Assembly (NCBI GenBank): GCA_919902235.1
Contig: CAKKQX010000368.1
Coordinates: 1 to 38,942 of the forward strand
Direction: 5' to 3'
Length of the DNA: 38,942 nucleotides
Origin: Burkholderiales bacterium
GTDB lineage: Bacteria > Pseudomonadota > Gammaproteobacteria > Burkholderiales > SG8-41
In this document: positions 16,956 through 24,986 of the stretch, piece after piece
Position numbering within the stretch: the first letter of the stretch is position 1
Layout of the letters: each line of letters opens with the position of its first letter
Position numbers and translations under genes: made by a program
The notes under the pieces: model-generated
Told to the model about the DNA's origin: nothing
What the model saw: the letters and a program-made list of their open reading frames with translations, nothing else
Databases searched by the model: none

Positions 16956-17987
16956 ATGAACCCCTTTTCCGACATCAGTGAAATTCTCACCTCGTTTCTT
17001 GACAGCCTGCCGTGGCCGGCGCTGCTGGTCAACGAACAGGGCGAGGTTACTTTCATCAACAAGGAATTGCGCCAGCGCAAACGCGTCCGGGGCATCATCG
17101 CCGATATCCGTCTTGCGCAGCTTTTCCCCGACTACTACGACGCACTTCAAGGCGCACAGCCCTGGCTCACTTCCCAGGACGCCGATCTGGTCAATCCGCA
17201 CACCGGCACACGCGAACAGTTATGCCTGCGGCGGCTGCCCCTTGGTGCCTGCCTCATCATTTCGGAGTACCCGCACGCGCGCGAGTTCGATCTTGGCAGC
17301 GCGCAGACGGCGAGGCTTGCCTCGCTTGGCTTCATGGTAGCCGGCGTGTGCCATGAAGTCGCCAATCCGCTGACCGCCATTCACTCCATGGTGCAGCTGC
17401 TGCAGTCGAGCACGCCGCTGGCGCCGGAAACGCTGGAGCGCGGCCTCGAAAACATAGCCGCCAATGTGCGGCGTCTGCTCAACATCTCGAAAAAACTCAA
17501 TGATTTCTCCCGCTCCGGCAGTGAAGATATATCGCTGCTGCGCCTGGACCAGCCGCTCGCGGAGGCGCTGCAAAATGCACGGCAGGACGCGCTTTTCCGC
17601 GATATCCAGGTCGAGCATCACGCGGCACCGGAACTGTGGATCATGGGCAACGGCGACCAGCTCGAGCAGGTATTTGCCAATATTTTCCTTAACGCCGCTC
17701 AGGCCATGAACGGCCAGGGCGTGCTGCGCGTCATATCGCACAAACCCAATCCGCTACAGGTCGAGGTGGCTATTCACGACAGCGGACCCGGGATTGCCCC
17801 CGGACATCTTGCACGCCTGTTCGAGCCATTCTTTACCACCAAGCCGGCGGGCCAGGGTACGGGGCTGGGACTTGCCATCTGTAACGAAATTATTATCGAG
17901 CACGGCGGCAGCGTGCGCGCCGAAAACCACCCGCAGGGCGGCGCCTGTTTCAATATCACCCTGCCCCTGCATCAATACCGCTCATGA
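16956..17987 (+). CDS. Soluble PAS-domain sensor histidine kinase (NtrB-like)
   Basis: A 343-residue cytoplasmic kinase without membrane spans. Residues ~12-110 form a PAS-like domain (LPWPALLVNEQGEVTFIN). The HisKA box is GVCHEVANPLTAIHSM, whose His is the phospho-acceptor. The ATPase domain has the N box (QLEQVFANIFLNAAQAM), G1 (DSGPGIAPG), F box (LFEPFFTTK) and G2 (GTGLGLAI). The stop overlaps the start of the response regulator (ATGA), so they are a cognate pair. Being soluble, it probably senses an internal cue such as a metabolite or redox state; no cofactor motif is obvious. Confidence 0.92.
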   Translation: MNPFSDISEILTSFLDSLPWPALLVNEQGEVTFINKELRQRKRVRGIIADIRLAQLFPDYYDALQGAQPWLTSQDADLVNPHTGTREQLCLRRLPLGACLIISEYPHAREFDLGSAQTARLASLGFMVAGVCHEVANPLTAIHSMVQLLQSSTPLAPETLERGLENIAANVRRLLNISKKLNDFSRSGSEDISLLRLDQPLAEALQNARQDALFRDIQVEHHAAPELWIMGNGDQLEQVFANIFLNAAQAMNGQGVLRVISHKPNPLQVEVAIHDSGPGIAPGHLARLFEPFFTTKPAGQGTGLGLAICNEIIIEHGGSVRAENHPQGGACFNITLPLHQYRS

Positions 17988-19447
17988 ACGAAGCACGCTC
18001 TGCCCGCAATGAACGCGTTCTTGTCGTCGACGACGATCCGGGCGTCGGCGAATCGGTGTCCCTGCTGCTGGAAAGCATAGGCTGCCAGGTTGAACTGGTG
18101 ACGCGTGGCACAGAGGGTCTTGCGCGCGCGCAATCCGGCGAATTCGACCTGCTGATTACCGATCTGCGGCTGCCGGACCGCGACGGCCTGTCGATCATCC
18201 GCAGCGTCAAGCAAGCCGGCATCGATCTGCCGATGATCCTGATGACCAGCTTTTCCTCGATCGATACCGCGATCGAGGCACTGCGCGGCGGCGCGCTCGA
18301 CTACATCATCAAACCCTTCAGCAATGCCGATTTCCGCCACGCCGTAGAGCGCGCACTCGATGAGCGGCGCATGCGCCGCGAGAATGCGATGCTCAAGCGT
18401 AATCTGAAGAAGGCATTTTCCAGCAACAAGATCATCGGCGAATCCGCCGGCATCAAACGCGTGTTTTCGCTGATTACGAAGGTCGCAAATTCCGATGCCA
18501 ACGTGCTGATACAGGGCGCGAGCGGCACCGGCAAAGAACTGGTGGCGCAGGCCATCCATTACGCCGGTCCGCGCGCCGAGGGGCCGTTCGTGCCCCTCAA
18601 CTGCGGGGCTATTCCCGCCGATCTTCTCGAGTCGGAGCTGTTTGGCCACACCAGGGGCGCCTATACCGGCGCGGTTGCGGCAAGTGAAGGTCTGATTCGC
18701 GAAGCACACGGCGGCACATTATTTCTCGACGAGATATCCGAATTGGCGCCCGCCCTGCAGGTCAAATTGCTGCGCGTGATCCAGGAAAAACAGGTGCGCC
18801 CGCTCGGCTCCAAGCACGTTTACAACACCGATGTGCGCTTTCTTGCCGCCAGCAATCGCGATCTCAAGGAAGCCATGGAGAAGAACCTTTTCCGCGCCGA
18901 TCTTTTTTACCGCCTGAACGTCATCAATATCGTAGTGCCGCCGCTGAAGGAGCGCGATGGCGACGTTGAAATCCTCGCCCGGCATTTCGTCGATCTGCAC
19001 AGCCGGCGGCTGGGTAAGCGCATCACCGGCATGACCGAAGACCTGCGCCACTTCCTGCATACCTATCACTGGCCGGGAAACGTGCGCGAACTTGAAAACC
19101 TGATTGAGCGTGCGGTGATACTTGCCGATGGCGATTTGCTGTCGTGCATGGACTTTGCCGAGATCGCACCGGCGGGCCACCAAGCCATGCCGATCGGGCA
19201 ATTCACTGACGATGCGATAAGCCAGACGCTGTCGATCGAAGGCTATATCGAGGAATTCGTACGGCGTTATCAACATCTTTACAGCGAATCCGAGCTGGCT
19301 GCCATGCTGGGGATAGGCAGAAAGGCCTTGTGGGTGCGGCGCAACCGCTGGGGGCTGCGCCGCGGAGGCGCCCGTGCCTCACGCGGCCCCGCTGTCGTGC
19401 CGTCACAGCCTGGCCCCGGTCACGCGTCCGATCGTTCAGATTCGTAA
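17984..19447 (+). CDS. NtrC-family sigma-54-dependent response regulator
   Basis: A 487-residue protein in three parts. The receiver domain (residues ~10-125) has the acidic pocket VVDDD and phospho-acceptor Asp60 in LLITDLRLPD. The AAA+ domain has Walker A GASGTGKE (178-185), the sigma-54 contact loop GAYTGA (225-230, an accepted variant of GAFTGA), Walker B GGTLFLDEI and the arginine region FRADLFYRLNV. The C-terminus holds a Fis-type helix-turn-helix (ESELAAMLGIGRKALWVRRNRWGLRR). It would activate sigma-54 promoters. A dyad site overlaps its stop codon and a near-consensus sigma-54 promoter lies 100 bp downstream, so the PanB-like operon is a likely target. Confidence 0.94.
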   Translation: MNEARSARNERVLVVDDDPGVGESVSLLLESIGCQVELVTRGTEGLARAQSGEFDLLITDLRLPDRDGLSIIRSVKQAGIDLPMILMTSFSSIDTAIEALRGGALDYIIKPFSNADFRHAVERALDERRMRRENAMLKRNLKKAFSSNKIIGESAGIKRVFSLITKVANSDANVLIQGASGTGKELVAQAIHYAGPRAEGPFVPLNCGAIPADLLESELFGHTRGAYTGAVAASEGLIREAHGGTLFLDEISELAPALQVKLLRVIQEKQVRPLGSKHVYNTDVRFLAASNRDLKEAMEKNLFRADLFYRLNVINIVVPPLKERDGDVEILARHFVDLHSRRLGKRITGMTEDLRHFLHTYHWPGNVRELENLIERAVILADGDLLSCMDFAEIAPAGHQAMPIGQFTDDAISQTLSIEGYIEEFVRRYQHLYSESELAAMLGIGRKALWVRRNRWGLRRGGARASRGPAVVPSQPGPGHASDRSDS

Positions 19448-19469
19448 CGAAACATAAAAACGTTTCATT
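19441..19469 (+). promoter_or_regulatory. Putative activator site (UAS) of the plus-strand C1 operon
   Basis: AACGAAAC-N8-GTTTCATT forms a near-perfect dyad at 19446-19469, overlapping the regulator stop codon and centred about 90 bp upstream of the -24 element. The blocks TTCGTAACGAAACAT (19441-19455) and AAACGTTTC (19458-19466) both recur upstream of the Rieske operon. Spacing and duplication fit an NtrC-type enhancer site. The same hairpin could also act as a weak terminator of the regulator gene. Confidence 0.55.
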
Positions 19470-19546
19470 AGGAAACTCCGTCTCTGCAGACCGTAATCCG
19501 GGCTGACAATCTGCTTTAAAACTAAGCGCTTGGTTTAACAGCGAAT

Positions 19547-19562
19547 TGGCATACGGCTTGCT
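19547..19562 (+). promoter_or_regulatory. Sigma-54 (-24/-12) promoter of the PanB-like operon
   Basis: TGGCATACGGCTTGCT matches the sigma-54 consensus TGGCAYR-N4-TTGCW at every defined position, with GG and GC twelve bases apart. It lies 44 nt upstream of the PanB-like start, directly behind the gene for a sigma-54 activator. A second dyad centred on AAGCGCTT (19516-19539) lies just upstream of the -24 and could bind a repressor or a bending protein. Confidence 0.75.
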
Positions 19563-19605
19563 TACTTTTATTAATTTTCGGATAAAACCATTTCAGGAGG
19601 ATGCC

Positions 19606-20481
19606 ATGGCAGAACAAGCTGCTCAGAAGCGCAAAAAAGTCACGATACCCATGCTGGTCGAAAAAATGAAAAAGGGCGATCCCATCGTGCAGCTCGCCGT
19701 CTACGATTATGAAACCGCCATTATCGCCGACCGTGTGGGCATAGACATTCTGTGCGTTTCCGATACCGGCGGCATGGTGCTGTTCGGCCACGAATCCACG
19801 ACTTCCGTTTCCTTTGAAGAAGTCATGTACATGGCGCAAGCGGTCAAGCGCGGCTCGCAATACGGTCTGCGCATGGTCGACATGCCCTACATGAGCTTCC
19901 ACCTGTCCGCCCAGCAGGCGGTCGATAATGCCGCCAAATACGTGGCGCAAGGCGGCGCCGAAGTGATGAAATGCGAAGGCAATCAGCACCACGCAAAATA
20001 CATCGAAGCCATCGTCAAGGCCGGCATCCCGGTGCAGGGACACATCGGCATCACGCCCATGCGCATGCCGCAACTCGGCGGCTTCACCGCGCAGGGCAAG
20101 ACGGCGGAACGCGCCAAGGAACTGATCGATGACGCATGGGCCATGGTCGACGCCGGCTGCTTTTCCATCATGTGCGAAGTAACCACCTCGGAAGTTTGCG
20201 AATACCTGGCCGAAACGCTGCCGGTGCCGGTGATCAGCCTGGGTGCGGGCAACCTCGCGCACGGCGTGCATATCATCGGCTCCGACCTGTTCCACCTGTA
20301 CGAGAAACACGTGCCGCGGCATTCCAAGATCTACGTCGATCTCGTGCCCATCATTGAAAAAGGCCTGTGCGATTACCGCGACGAGGTCAGACAGCGCATT
20401 TATCCGGGCAAGGAGCACACCGTCTTCATGAAGGAAGATGAACTGAAACGATTCAAAGAGATGGTCGGCTGGAAGAAGTAA
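19606..20481 (+). CDS. PanB-like ketoacid hydroxymethyltransferase homologue
   Basis: A 291-residue protein of the PanB/PEP-mutase superfamily. The start at 19606 follows CAGGAGGATGCC; the track start is 20 codons upstream, across the sigma-54 promoter. PanB metal ligands align: Asp53 in VSDTGGM, Asp92 in VDMPYMS, Glu124 in MKCEGNQ; Glu191 in MCEVTTSEV is the probable catalytic acid, and PVISLGAGN is conserved. PanB moves a hydroxymethyl group from methylene-THF to 2-oxoisovalerate. Here DSLGM is SDTGGM and the C-terminus differs from housekeeping PanB, no panC is adjacent, and neighbours are catabolic, so it may use another oxoacid or handle formaldehyde-level C1 units. Function beyond the fold is inferred. 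Confidence 0.75.
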   Translation: MAEQAAQKRKKVTIPMLVEKMKKGDPIVQLAVYDYETAIIADRVGIDILCVSDTGGMVLFGHESTTSVSFEEVMYMAQAVKRGSQYGLRMVDMPYMSFHLSAQQAVDNAAKYVAQGGAEVMKCEGNQHHAKYIEAIVKAGIPVQGHIGITPMRMPQLGGFTAQGKTAERAKELIDDAWAMVDAGCFSIMCEVTTSEVCEYLAETLPVPVISLGAGNLAHGVHIIGSDLFHLYEKHVPRHSKIYVDLVPIIEKGLCDYRDEVRQRIYPGKEHTVFMKEDELKRFKEMVGWKK

Positions 20482-20521
20482 AGTAGAATGCCGGCATGAT
20501 TTCTCATCCAGAACAGCTGAC

Positions 20522-20986
20522 GTGAATCTCACCGGATCAGCTGCGGCCGAACCCGGGTGCGCCGATATCCTCGCGCACACCGGTTTCTTTTCTGATCTGT
20601 CGCAGCAGCAGCTGCGGCAGGTGTCGCAGCTCGCGCGGATCGAGGAATATCCGCAGGCAAGCCGCATTTACAGCCTGAGCGAGCCGGCCAGCGATCTTTA
20701 TGTACTGGTCGACGGCATGGTGCGATTTACCATCGGACTGGGCAACCGCCAGACCCACGCCGGCCAGATTCTTAAACGCGGGGAAGTGTTCGGCTGGGCA
20801 GCGCTGGTCGAGACCGCACCGAAGCGCATTGCCACCGCACTTGCCATCACGCCGTGCACAGCGCTCGCGATCAACGGCGACCAGCTGCTGATTCTGATGG
20901 ACCAGGATCACACGCTGGGCTATCGCATCATGACCCAGCTTAACGCACTGATTACCGGCAATCTGACCGCGTTCGCATCCGGGTGA
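20522..20986 (+). CDS. Stand-alone cNMP-binding-type domain protein
   Basis: A 154-residue protein made almost only of a CRP-type beta-roll (about residues 15-135) with no DNA-binding domain. The phosphate-cassette region reads GEVFGWAALVETAPKRIATA: the Arg matching CRP Arg82 is kept, but the Glu of GELAL is replaced by Trp and Ser83 by Ile, so classical cAMP binding is doubtful. The start is GTG at 20522, with no good ribosome site. It overlaps the stop of a 9-codon ORF (ATG 20496, MISHPEQLT) that may couple its translation. Similar domains are fused to a permease and a Rieske ferredoxin in the facing operon. Confidence 0.78.
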   Translation: MNLTGSAAAEPGCADILAHTGFFSDLSQQQLRQVSQLARIEEYPQASRIYSLSEPASDLYVLVDGMVRFTIGLGNRQTHAGQILKRGEVFGWAALVETAPKRIATALAITPCTALAINGDQLLILMDQDHTLGYRIMTQLNALITGNLTAFASG

Positions 20987-21053
20987 CAAACCAAGGCGGC
21001 AAAATGTTTTTCGGTTTTGGCTTTGCACCTGGCGTTCCCCGTATCAATCGTTG

Positions 21054-21815
21054 ATGATGCCGGAGTTCCTCTGGCTCATCCCCATCGCGTTCGGCGTCGG
21101 CGTACTGATCGGCGCAGTCGGCATCGGCGGCATACTGCTGATCCCGGCCCTGAGCGCATTTGCCGGCCTCGGCATACACGAGGCGATGGCAACTGCGCTG
21201 TTCACCTTCATCTTCACCGGCATTACCGGAACCGTCATGTTTCAGCGCCGTGGCAGCATAGACTGGCGAGTAACGACGCCGGTATGCATAGGCGCTGTGC
21301 TGTTCGCTTTTCTGGGCGCCTGGATGAATTCACTCACCAAGCCCGCCGCACTCGCGCTCATTCTCGCCGGCATCATTGTTTTCGCCGGCGTTTACACGCT
21401 CGCCACCTGGCGCGGCTTGCGCAGCCCCGCCTTTGACGGTACCCAACGGCAGCAGCAAGTGCTGCTCGGCGCCATTGGCTCGGTTGCCGGTTTCGGCTCC
21501 GGGCTGACCGGCGTCGGCGGGCCCGCACTGTCGGTGCCGCTGATGGTGCTGTTCGGCTTCCCGGCACTGGTCTCGATCGGCGCGAGCCAGGTCATACAGA
21601 TCATCGCCGCCGTTTCCGGCACTCTGGGTAATCTCCAATTCGGCACCATCAACTTCAAGATCGCTGCAGTGGTCACGCTGCTCGAAATCGCGGGGGTATT
21701 TGTCGGCGCGCGCATCGTGCATGCCGTCAATGCCGAATTGCTCAAAAACTTTGTCGCCGCACTGTGCATCGCAGTCGGTGTATTCCTGATTGTCCGCGTG
21801 CTCGGCTGGCTATGA
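21054..21815 (+). CDS. TauE/SafE-family anion exporter
   Basis: A 253-residue membrane protein with about eight hydrophobic spans. The first half has GAVGIGGILLIPALSAFAGLGIHEAMATALFTF and the second half a matching GLTGVGGPALSVPLMVLFGFPALVSIGASQ, the paired motifs of the TauE/SafE family. Characterised members export sulfite, sulfoacetate or related organic anions. The track begins at a TTG; ATG at 21054 (or 21057) is preferred. The stop overlaps the next start (ATGA). Within a cluster holding a NitT/TauT-type importer and an oxygenase, sulfite export is a fair hypothesis, not a demonstrated one. Confidence 0.85.
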   Translation: MMPEFLWLIPIAFGVGVLIGAVGIGGILLIPALSAFAGLGIHEAMATALFTFIFTGITGTVMFQRRGSIDWRVTTPVCIGAVLFAFLGAWMNSLTKPAALALILAGIIVFAGVYTLATWRGLRSPAFDGTQRQQQVLLGAIGSVAGFGSGLTGVGGPALSVPLMVLFGFPALVSIGASQVIQIIAAVSGTLGNLQFGTINFKIAAVVTLLEIAGVFVGARIVHAVNAELLKNFVAALCIAVGVFLIVRVLGWL

Positions 21816-22936
21816 GCGCCACTGCATTCTCCCCGCTCGAGCGCTACTTCGCCCGGCGCGGCGTGAGCCGGATCGAAGTTACACACGGCATCGCGACGCC
21901 GAAACTCTTTACCGACCCGGCGGCCGAGCATATGGCGACCCGCCGTGCTGCAGGCCTGTTTGACTTCTCGTTCATGACTTGCATCGGGATCGAGGGCCGT
22001 GACAGCCTCGCCTTGCTGCACCGGCTGCAAACGCGCAACCTTGCCAGTCTGCAGGACCAGCGGCTTGCTTATAGCCTGCTGCTGCGCGAAAACGGCACCG
22101 TCATCAATGACGTCACCATATGGCGCATCGCAGCCGATCGCTACCTGCTCTTCACCGGCCGTCACGATGACCTCCAGCACCTTGCGCCACTCGCCGACGG
22201 ACTCGCCGTCAGTATCGACGACCGTTCACGCGAGCAGTCGGTGCTGGCGGTGCAGGGGAAACAGGCATGGGCGATCATCAAGCGCTGCTTTAGCGCCCAT
22301 GCGCCCGGCTTGCCGCAGCAGCTGCCCTACTATGGATTCGTCGCACTTACCTTCGACGGCAACGCATGCCTGCTGGCGCGCATCGGTTACAGCGGCGAAA
22401 CCGGTTATGAACTGGTTATCGCTGCCGACGCCGCCCCTGGGCTATGGGACGCCCTGCTGCGGGCCGGCGCAGATCGCGGCATTGCCGAATGCGGCTTCAG
22501 CGCGATCGATACCCTGCGCATCGAAGCCGGCCACATCCTGTTTGCGCGCGAACTGGCGCTGCCGGTCACGCCGTTCGAAATCGGGCTGGCGCGGCTGGTG
22601 GATTTCTACAATGCAGAATGCGCCGGCATTGCGGCGCTGCGCCGCACGCGATGGCAGGCGCCGGCGCGCGCACTCGCCGGGCTGATGATTGACGAGCGCG
22701 CGGCTGAGCTTACCCGGCGGGCGGACGCGGATTTGTCTGCCGTGGCGAAAGGCAGCGCACTGCTCACCAGTGTATGCCTGTCGCCTGTCCTCAGGCGGCG
22801 CATCGGACTCGGTTTCGTCGCCGCAACCGACCGCCGCCCCGGCACACGCGTTCGCCTCGAACCCGGCGTCAGCGCCAGAGTTGCGCGCCTGCCTTTTTAT
22901 GATCCCGGACGCTTCCTGGCGCGGCGTACCCGCTAG
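21812..22936 (+). CDS. GcvT-like folate-binding aminomethyltransferase family protein
   Basis: A 374-residue GcvT/DmdA-fold protein. The start at 21812 overlaps the exporter stop by four bases. Conserved blocks are LFDFSFMTCIGIEGRDSL, GTVINDVTIWR and IGYSGETGYEL; the usual DD pair of GcvT is ND here. The KGCYxGQE motif of the YgfZ branch is absent, so it belongs with methyl or aminomethyl transfer to THF rather than FeS repair. Glycine-cleavage partners gcvH and gcvP are not present, which points to a demethylase or C1-transfer role like DmdA or LigM. It ends tail-to-tail with folD: the stop codons share bases in CTAG. Confidence 0.8.
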   Translation: MSATAFSPLERYFARRGVSRIEVTHGIATPKLFTDPAAEHMATRRAAGLFDFSFMTCIGIEGRDSLALLHRLQTRNLASLQDQRLAYSLLLRENGTVINDVTIWRIAADRYLLFTGRHDDLQHLAPLADGLAVSIDDRSREQSVLAVQGKQAWAIIKRCFSAHAPGLPQQLPYYGFVALTFDGNACLLARIGYSGETGYELVIAADAAPGLWDALLRAGADRGIAECGFSAIDTLRIEAGHILFARELALPVTPFEIGLARLVDFYNAECAGIAALRRTRWQAPARALAGLMIDERAAELTRRADADLSAVAKGSALLTSVCLSPVLRRRIGLGFVAATDRRPGTRVRLEPGVSARVARLPFYDPGRFLARRTR

Positions 22937-23814
22937 CTGGCCGGCGCAGCCGCAAGCAATTGCGCGGCAGCACAACGTTCTGCTGCGGTTACCGTGTTGT
23001 CGACCAGCATCGCCACCGTCATCGGCCCGACACCACCGGGCACCGGCGTGATATAAGCCGCCCTCTGCTGCGCTCCCTCGAAATCCACATCTCCGACCAG
23101 CTTGCCGTTGGGCAGGCGGTTAATGCCGACGTCAATCACCGTTGCGCCCGGCTTTACCATCTCGCCGCTGACCAGTCCGGGCCTTCCCGCCGCCACCACC
23201 AGAATGTCCGCCTGTCGGGTGATATGCGCGAGATTCGGTGTTTTGGAATTGCAGACTGTTACGGTGGCACCACGCCCGATCAGCAGCAGCGCCATCGGCT
23301 TGCCAACGATGCCGCTGCGGCCGATAACGACTGCATGGCGTCCTTCAACCGGAATACCCGTGCGATCAAGCAGAGTCATGACGCCCTGCGGAGTACAGGG
23401 CACGAACAGAGGATGGCCGTCGACCAGGGCCCCCAGGTTGCGCCAGTTGAAGCCGTCGACATCCTTATCCACGGCGATTGACTGCACGATGCGCGCGGTG
23501 TCCAGGTGGCGCGGCAGTGGCAGCTGCACAATGATGCCGTGTATGCGCGAATTGAGATTGAGCTTGTCGAGTGCCGTCAGCAGCACGCGCTCGGGGCAAT
23601 CGGCGTCCAGGCGGTGAACCTCCGAATACAGCCCGACCTCGGCGCATACCCGAACTTTGTTGTGTACATAAATTCTCGCAGCCGGATTGTCACCCAGTTG
23701 CACTGCCGCCAGCCCGGGTTGCACACCACGCTTGGAAAGTTTTGTAACCCTTTGTTTTAATTCAGAATTTATATGACGGGCGACAGCCGCTCCGTCAAGC
23801 AGAATAGCCGCCAT
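22933..23814 (-). CDS. folD: FolD, methylene-THF dehydrogenase/cyclohydrolase (canonical paralogue)
   Basis: A 293-residue bifunctional enzyme that oxidises 5,10-methylene-THF and hydrolyses the product to 10-formyl-THF. IYVHNKVRVCAEVG contains the catalytic Lys53; VQLPLP, KDVDGF, the dinucleotide motif GRSGIVGKP (Arg166) and PGGVGPMTVAML are all intact. It is the last gene of the Rieske/ABC operon, 16 nt after the other folD. As the canonical copy it could serve housekeeping needs, but its place here suggests added capacity for C1 oxidation when the oxygenase works. Confidence 0.93.
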   Translation of the reverse strand: MAAILLDGAAVARHINSELKQRVTKLSKRGVQPGLAAVQLGDNPAARIYVHNKVRVCAEVGLYSEVHRLDADCPERVLLTALDKLNLNSRIHGIIVQLPLPRHLDTARIVQSIAVDKDVDGFNWRNLGALVDGHPLFVPCTPQGVMTLLDRTGIPVEGRHAVVIGRSGIVGKPMALLLIGRGATVTVCNSKTPNLAHITRQADILVVAAGRPGLVSGEMVKPGATVIDVGINRLPNGKLVGDVDFEGAQQRAAYITPVPGGVGPMTVAMLVDNTVTAAERCAAAQLLAAAPAS

Positions 23815-23830
23815 TGATCAGGCGGGGAGG

Positions 23831-24718
23831 TTAAGCGGGAACGGGATTTCTGCTTTCGGCATTTTTCGCGGCGCTACGTTCTGCGGCCGCGACAGTATTA
23901 CATATCAGCATGGTCACTGTCATCGGGCCGACGCCTCCCGGCACCGGCGTGATGTGTGAGGCCTTCTTTCTTACGCTTTCAAAGTCTACATCACCCGCCA
24001 GCCGTCCGTCGGGAAGGCGGTTGATGCCGACGTCGATGACCACCGCGCCGCGTTTGACCATGGGTGCCGTAATCAGGCCGGGGCAGCCCGCCGCGACAAT
24101 CAGGATATCGGCGAGGATGGTGTACTGTGCCAGATCGCGCGTCTTGATATGACAGATCGAAACCGTCGCGTCCTTGGCCATCAGCATCAGCGCCATCGGC
24201 TTGCCGACGATGTTGCTGGCGCCGACCACCACCACGTTTTGTCCCTCAATCGGAATGTTTTCGTATTCCAGAATACGCTGCACGCCGTATGGCGTGCATG
24301 GCGGGAAAACGTTGTTCTCGCCCACCACCAGGCCGCCGACGTTGTAGAGATGAAACCCGTCGACGTCCTTTTCGACTGAAATTTCCCCCAGCAGCCTGCG
24401 CGGCTCAAGATGTGCAGGTAGCGGCAATTGAACCAGGACGCCATGAATCGCAGGATTCTGGTTGAGCTCCCGGATGCGGCGGATCAAAATATCCGGTGCG
24501 ACATCGGCCGCAAACTCGTGAACCTCGGAATGCAGGCCGACTTCGGCGCAGGCCTTGACCTTGTTGCGCACATAGACCCTCGAAGCCGGATTGTCGCCGA
24601 CGATGATTACCGCCAAACCGGGCGTTACGCGCTTTGCCTTGAGCGCCTCGACGCGCTTTTTCCACTCCGAGCGCACATGCCGGGCAACGGCATTGCCATC
24701 AATGATTTTTGCGGTCAT
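23831..24718 (-). CDS. FolD paralogue with altered dinucleotide-binding motif
   Basis: A 295-residue FolD homologue just upstream of the canonical one. YVRNKVKACAEVG keeps catalytic Lys53, and VQLPLP, KDVDGF and PGGVGPMTVTML are kept. The Rossmann motif reads GASNIVGKP instead of GRSxxVGxP (Ala167 for Arg), and the later CHSKT-type motif reads CHIKT (Ile191 for Ser). Both positions lie near the NADP 2'-phosphate in FolD structures, so the enzyme may prefer NAD. An NAD-linked methylene-THF dehydrogenase would suit a catabolic C1 route. The cofactor preference is inference. Confidence 0.85.
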   Translation of the reverse strand: MTAKIIDGNAVARHVRSEWKKRVEALKAKRVTPGLAVIIVGDNPASRVYVRNKVKACAEVGLHSEVHEFAADVAPDILIRRIRELNQNPAIHGVLVQLPLPAHLEPRRLLGEISVEKDVDGFHLYNVGGLVVGENNVFPPCTPYGVQRILEYENIPIEGQNVVVVGASNIVGKPMALMLMAKDATVSICHIKTRDLAQYTILADILIVAAGCPGLITAPMVKRGAVVIDVGINRLPDGRLAGDVDFESVRKKASHITPVPGGVGPMTVTMLICNTVAAAERSAAKNAESRNPVPA

Positions 24719-24764
24719 ATATACACCTTGATTCTGAAAATAGCGGGAAGAATATCCGCGTCGA

Positions 24765-24950
24765 TCACGAGCGGAAGCCGATCACGATGAACAGCAGCAT
24801 GCTCGCCCCCATCAAACCGTAACCGGCGAAGTTGATCTGGCGCGCGCGTTGCACGCTCAGCCTGGATTGCAAAAAGGACACAGCGACCGACGGCACCGCG
24901 CCGAGGATGGCGAGCCCGATGACCACTTCCCTGGTAAAAAGCCAATCCAT
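24765..24950 (-). CDS. Small membrane protein (61 residues), two predicted spans
   Basis: A short ORF in the gap between the ABC ATPase and folD, same strand, 36 nt after the ATPase stop and 46 nt before folD. It has hydrophobic stretches at about residues 9-27 (VVIGLAILGAVPSVAVSFL) and 42-58 (AGYGLMGASMLLFIVIG), joined by a basic loop (SRLSVQRARQ). I do not recognise the family. Its place in a tightly packed operon and its two-span topology suggest an accessory membrane component, perhaps of the adjacent importer. Confidence 0.6.
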   Translation of the reverse strand: MDWLFTREVVIGLAILGAVPSVAVSFLQSRLSVQRARQINFAGYGLMGASMLLFIVIGFRS

Positions 24951-24986
24951 GCCGTCCCCGTTTCTGTAGCGGCGTCTCGTTGCAAG

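Noticed and set aside
20522-20986. CRP/FNR transcription factor
   Set aside because: Only the beta-roll is present; at 154 residues there is no helix-turn-helix.
21812-22936. YgfZ FeS-repair protein
   Set aside because: The KGCYxGQE motif is absent, and the C-terminal part follows the GcvT pattern.
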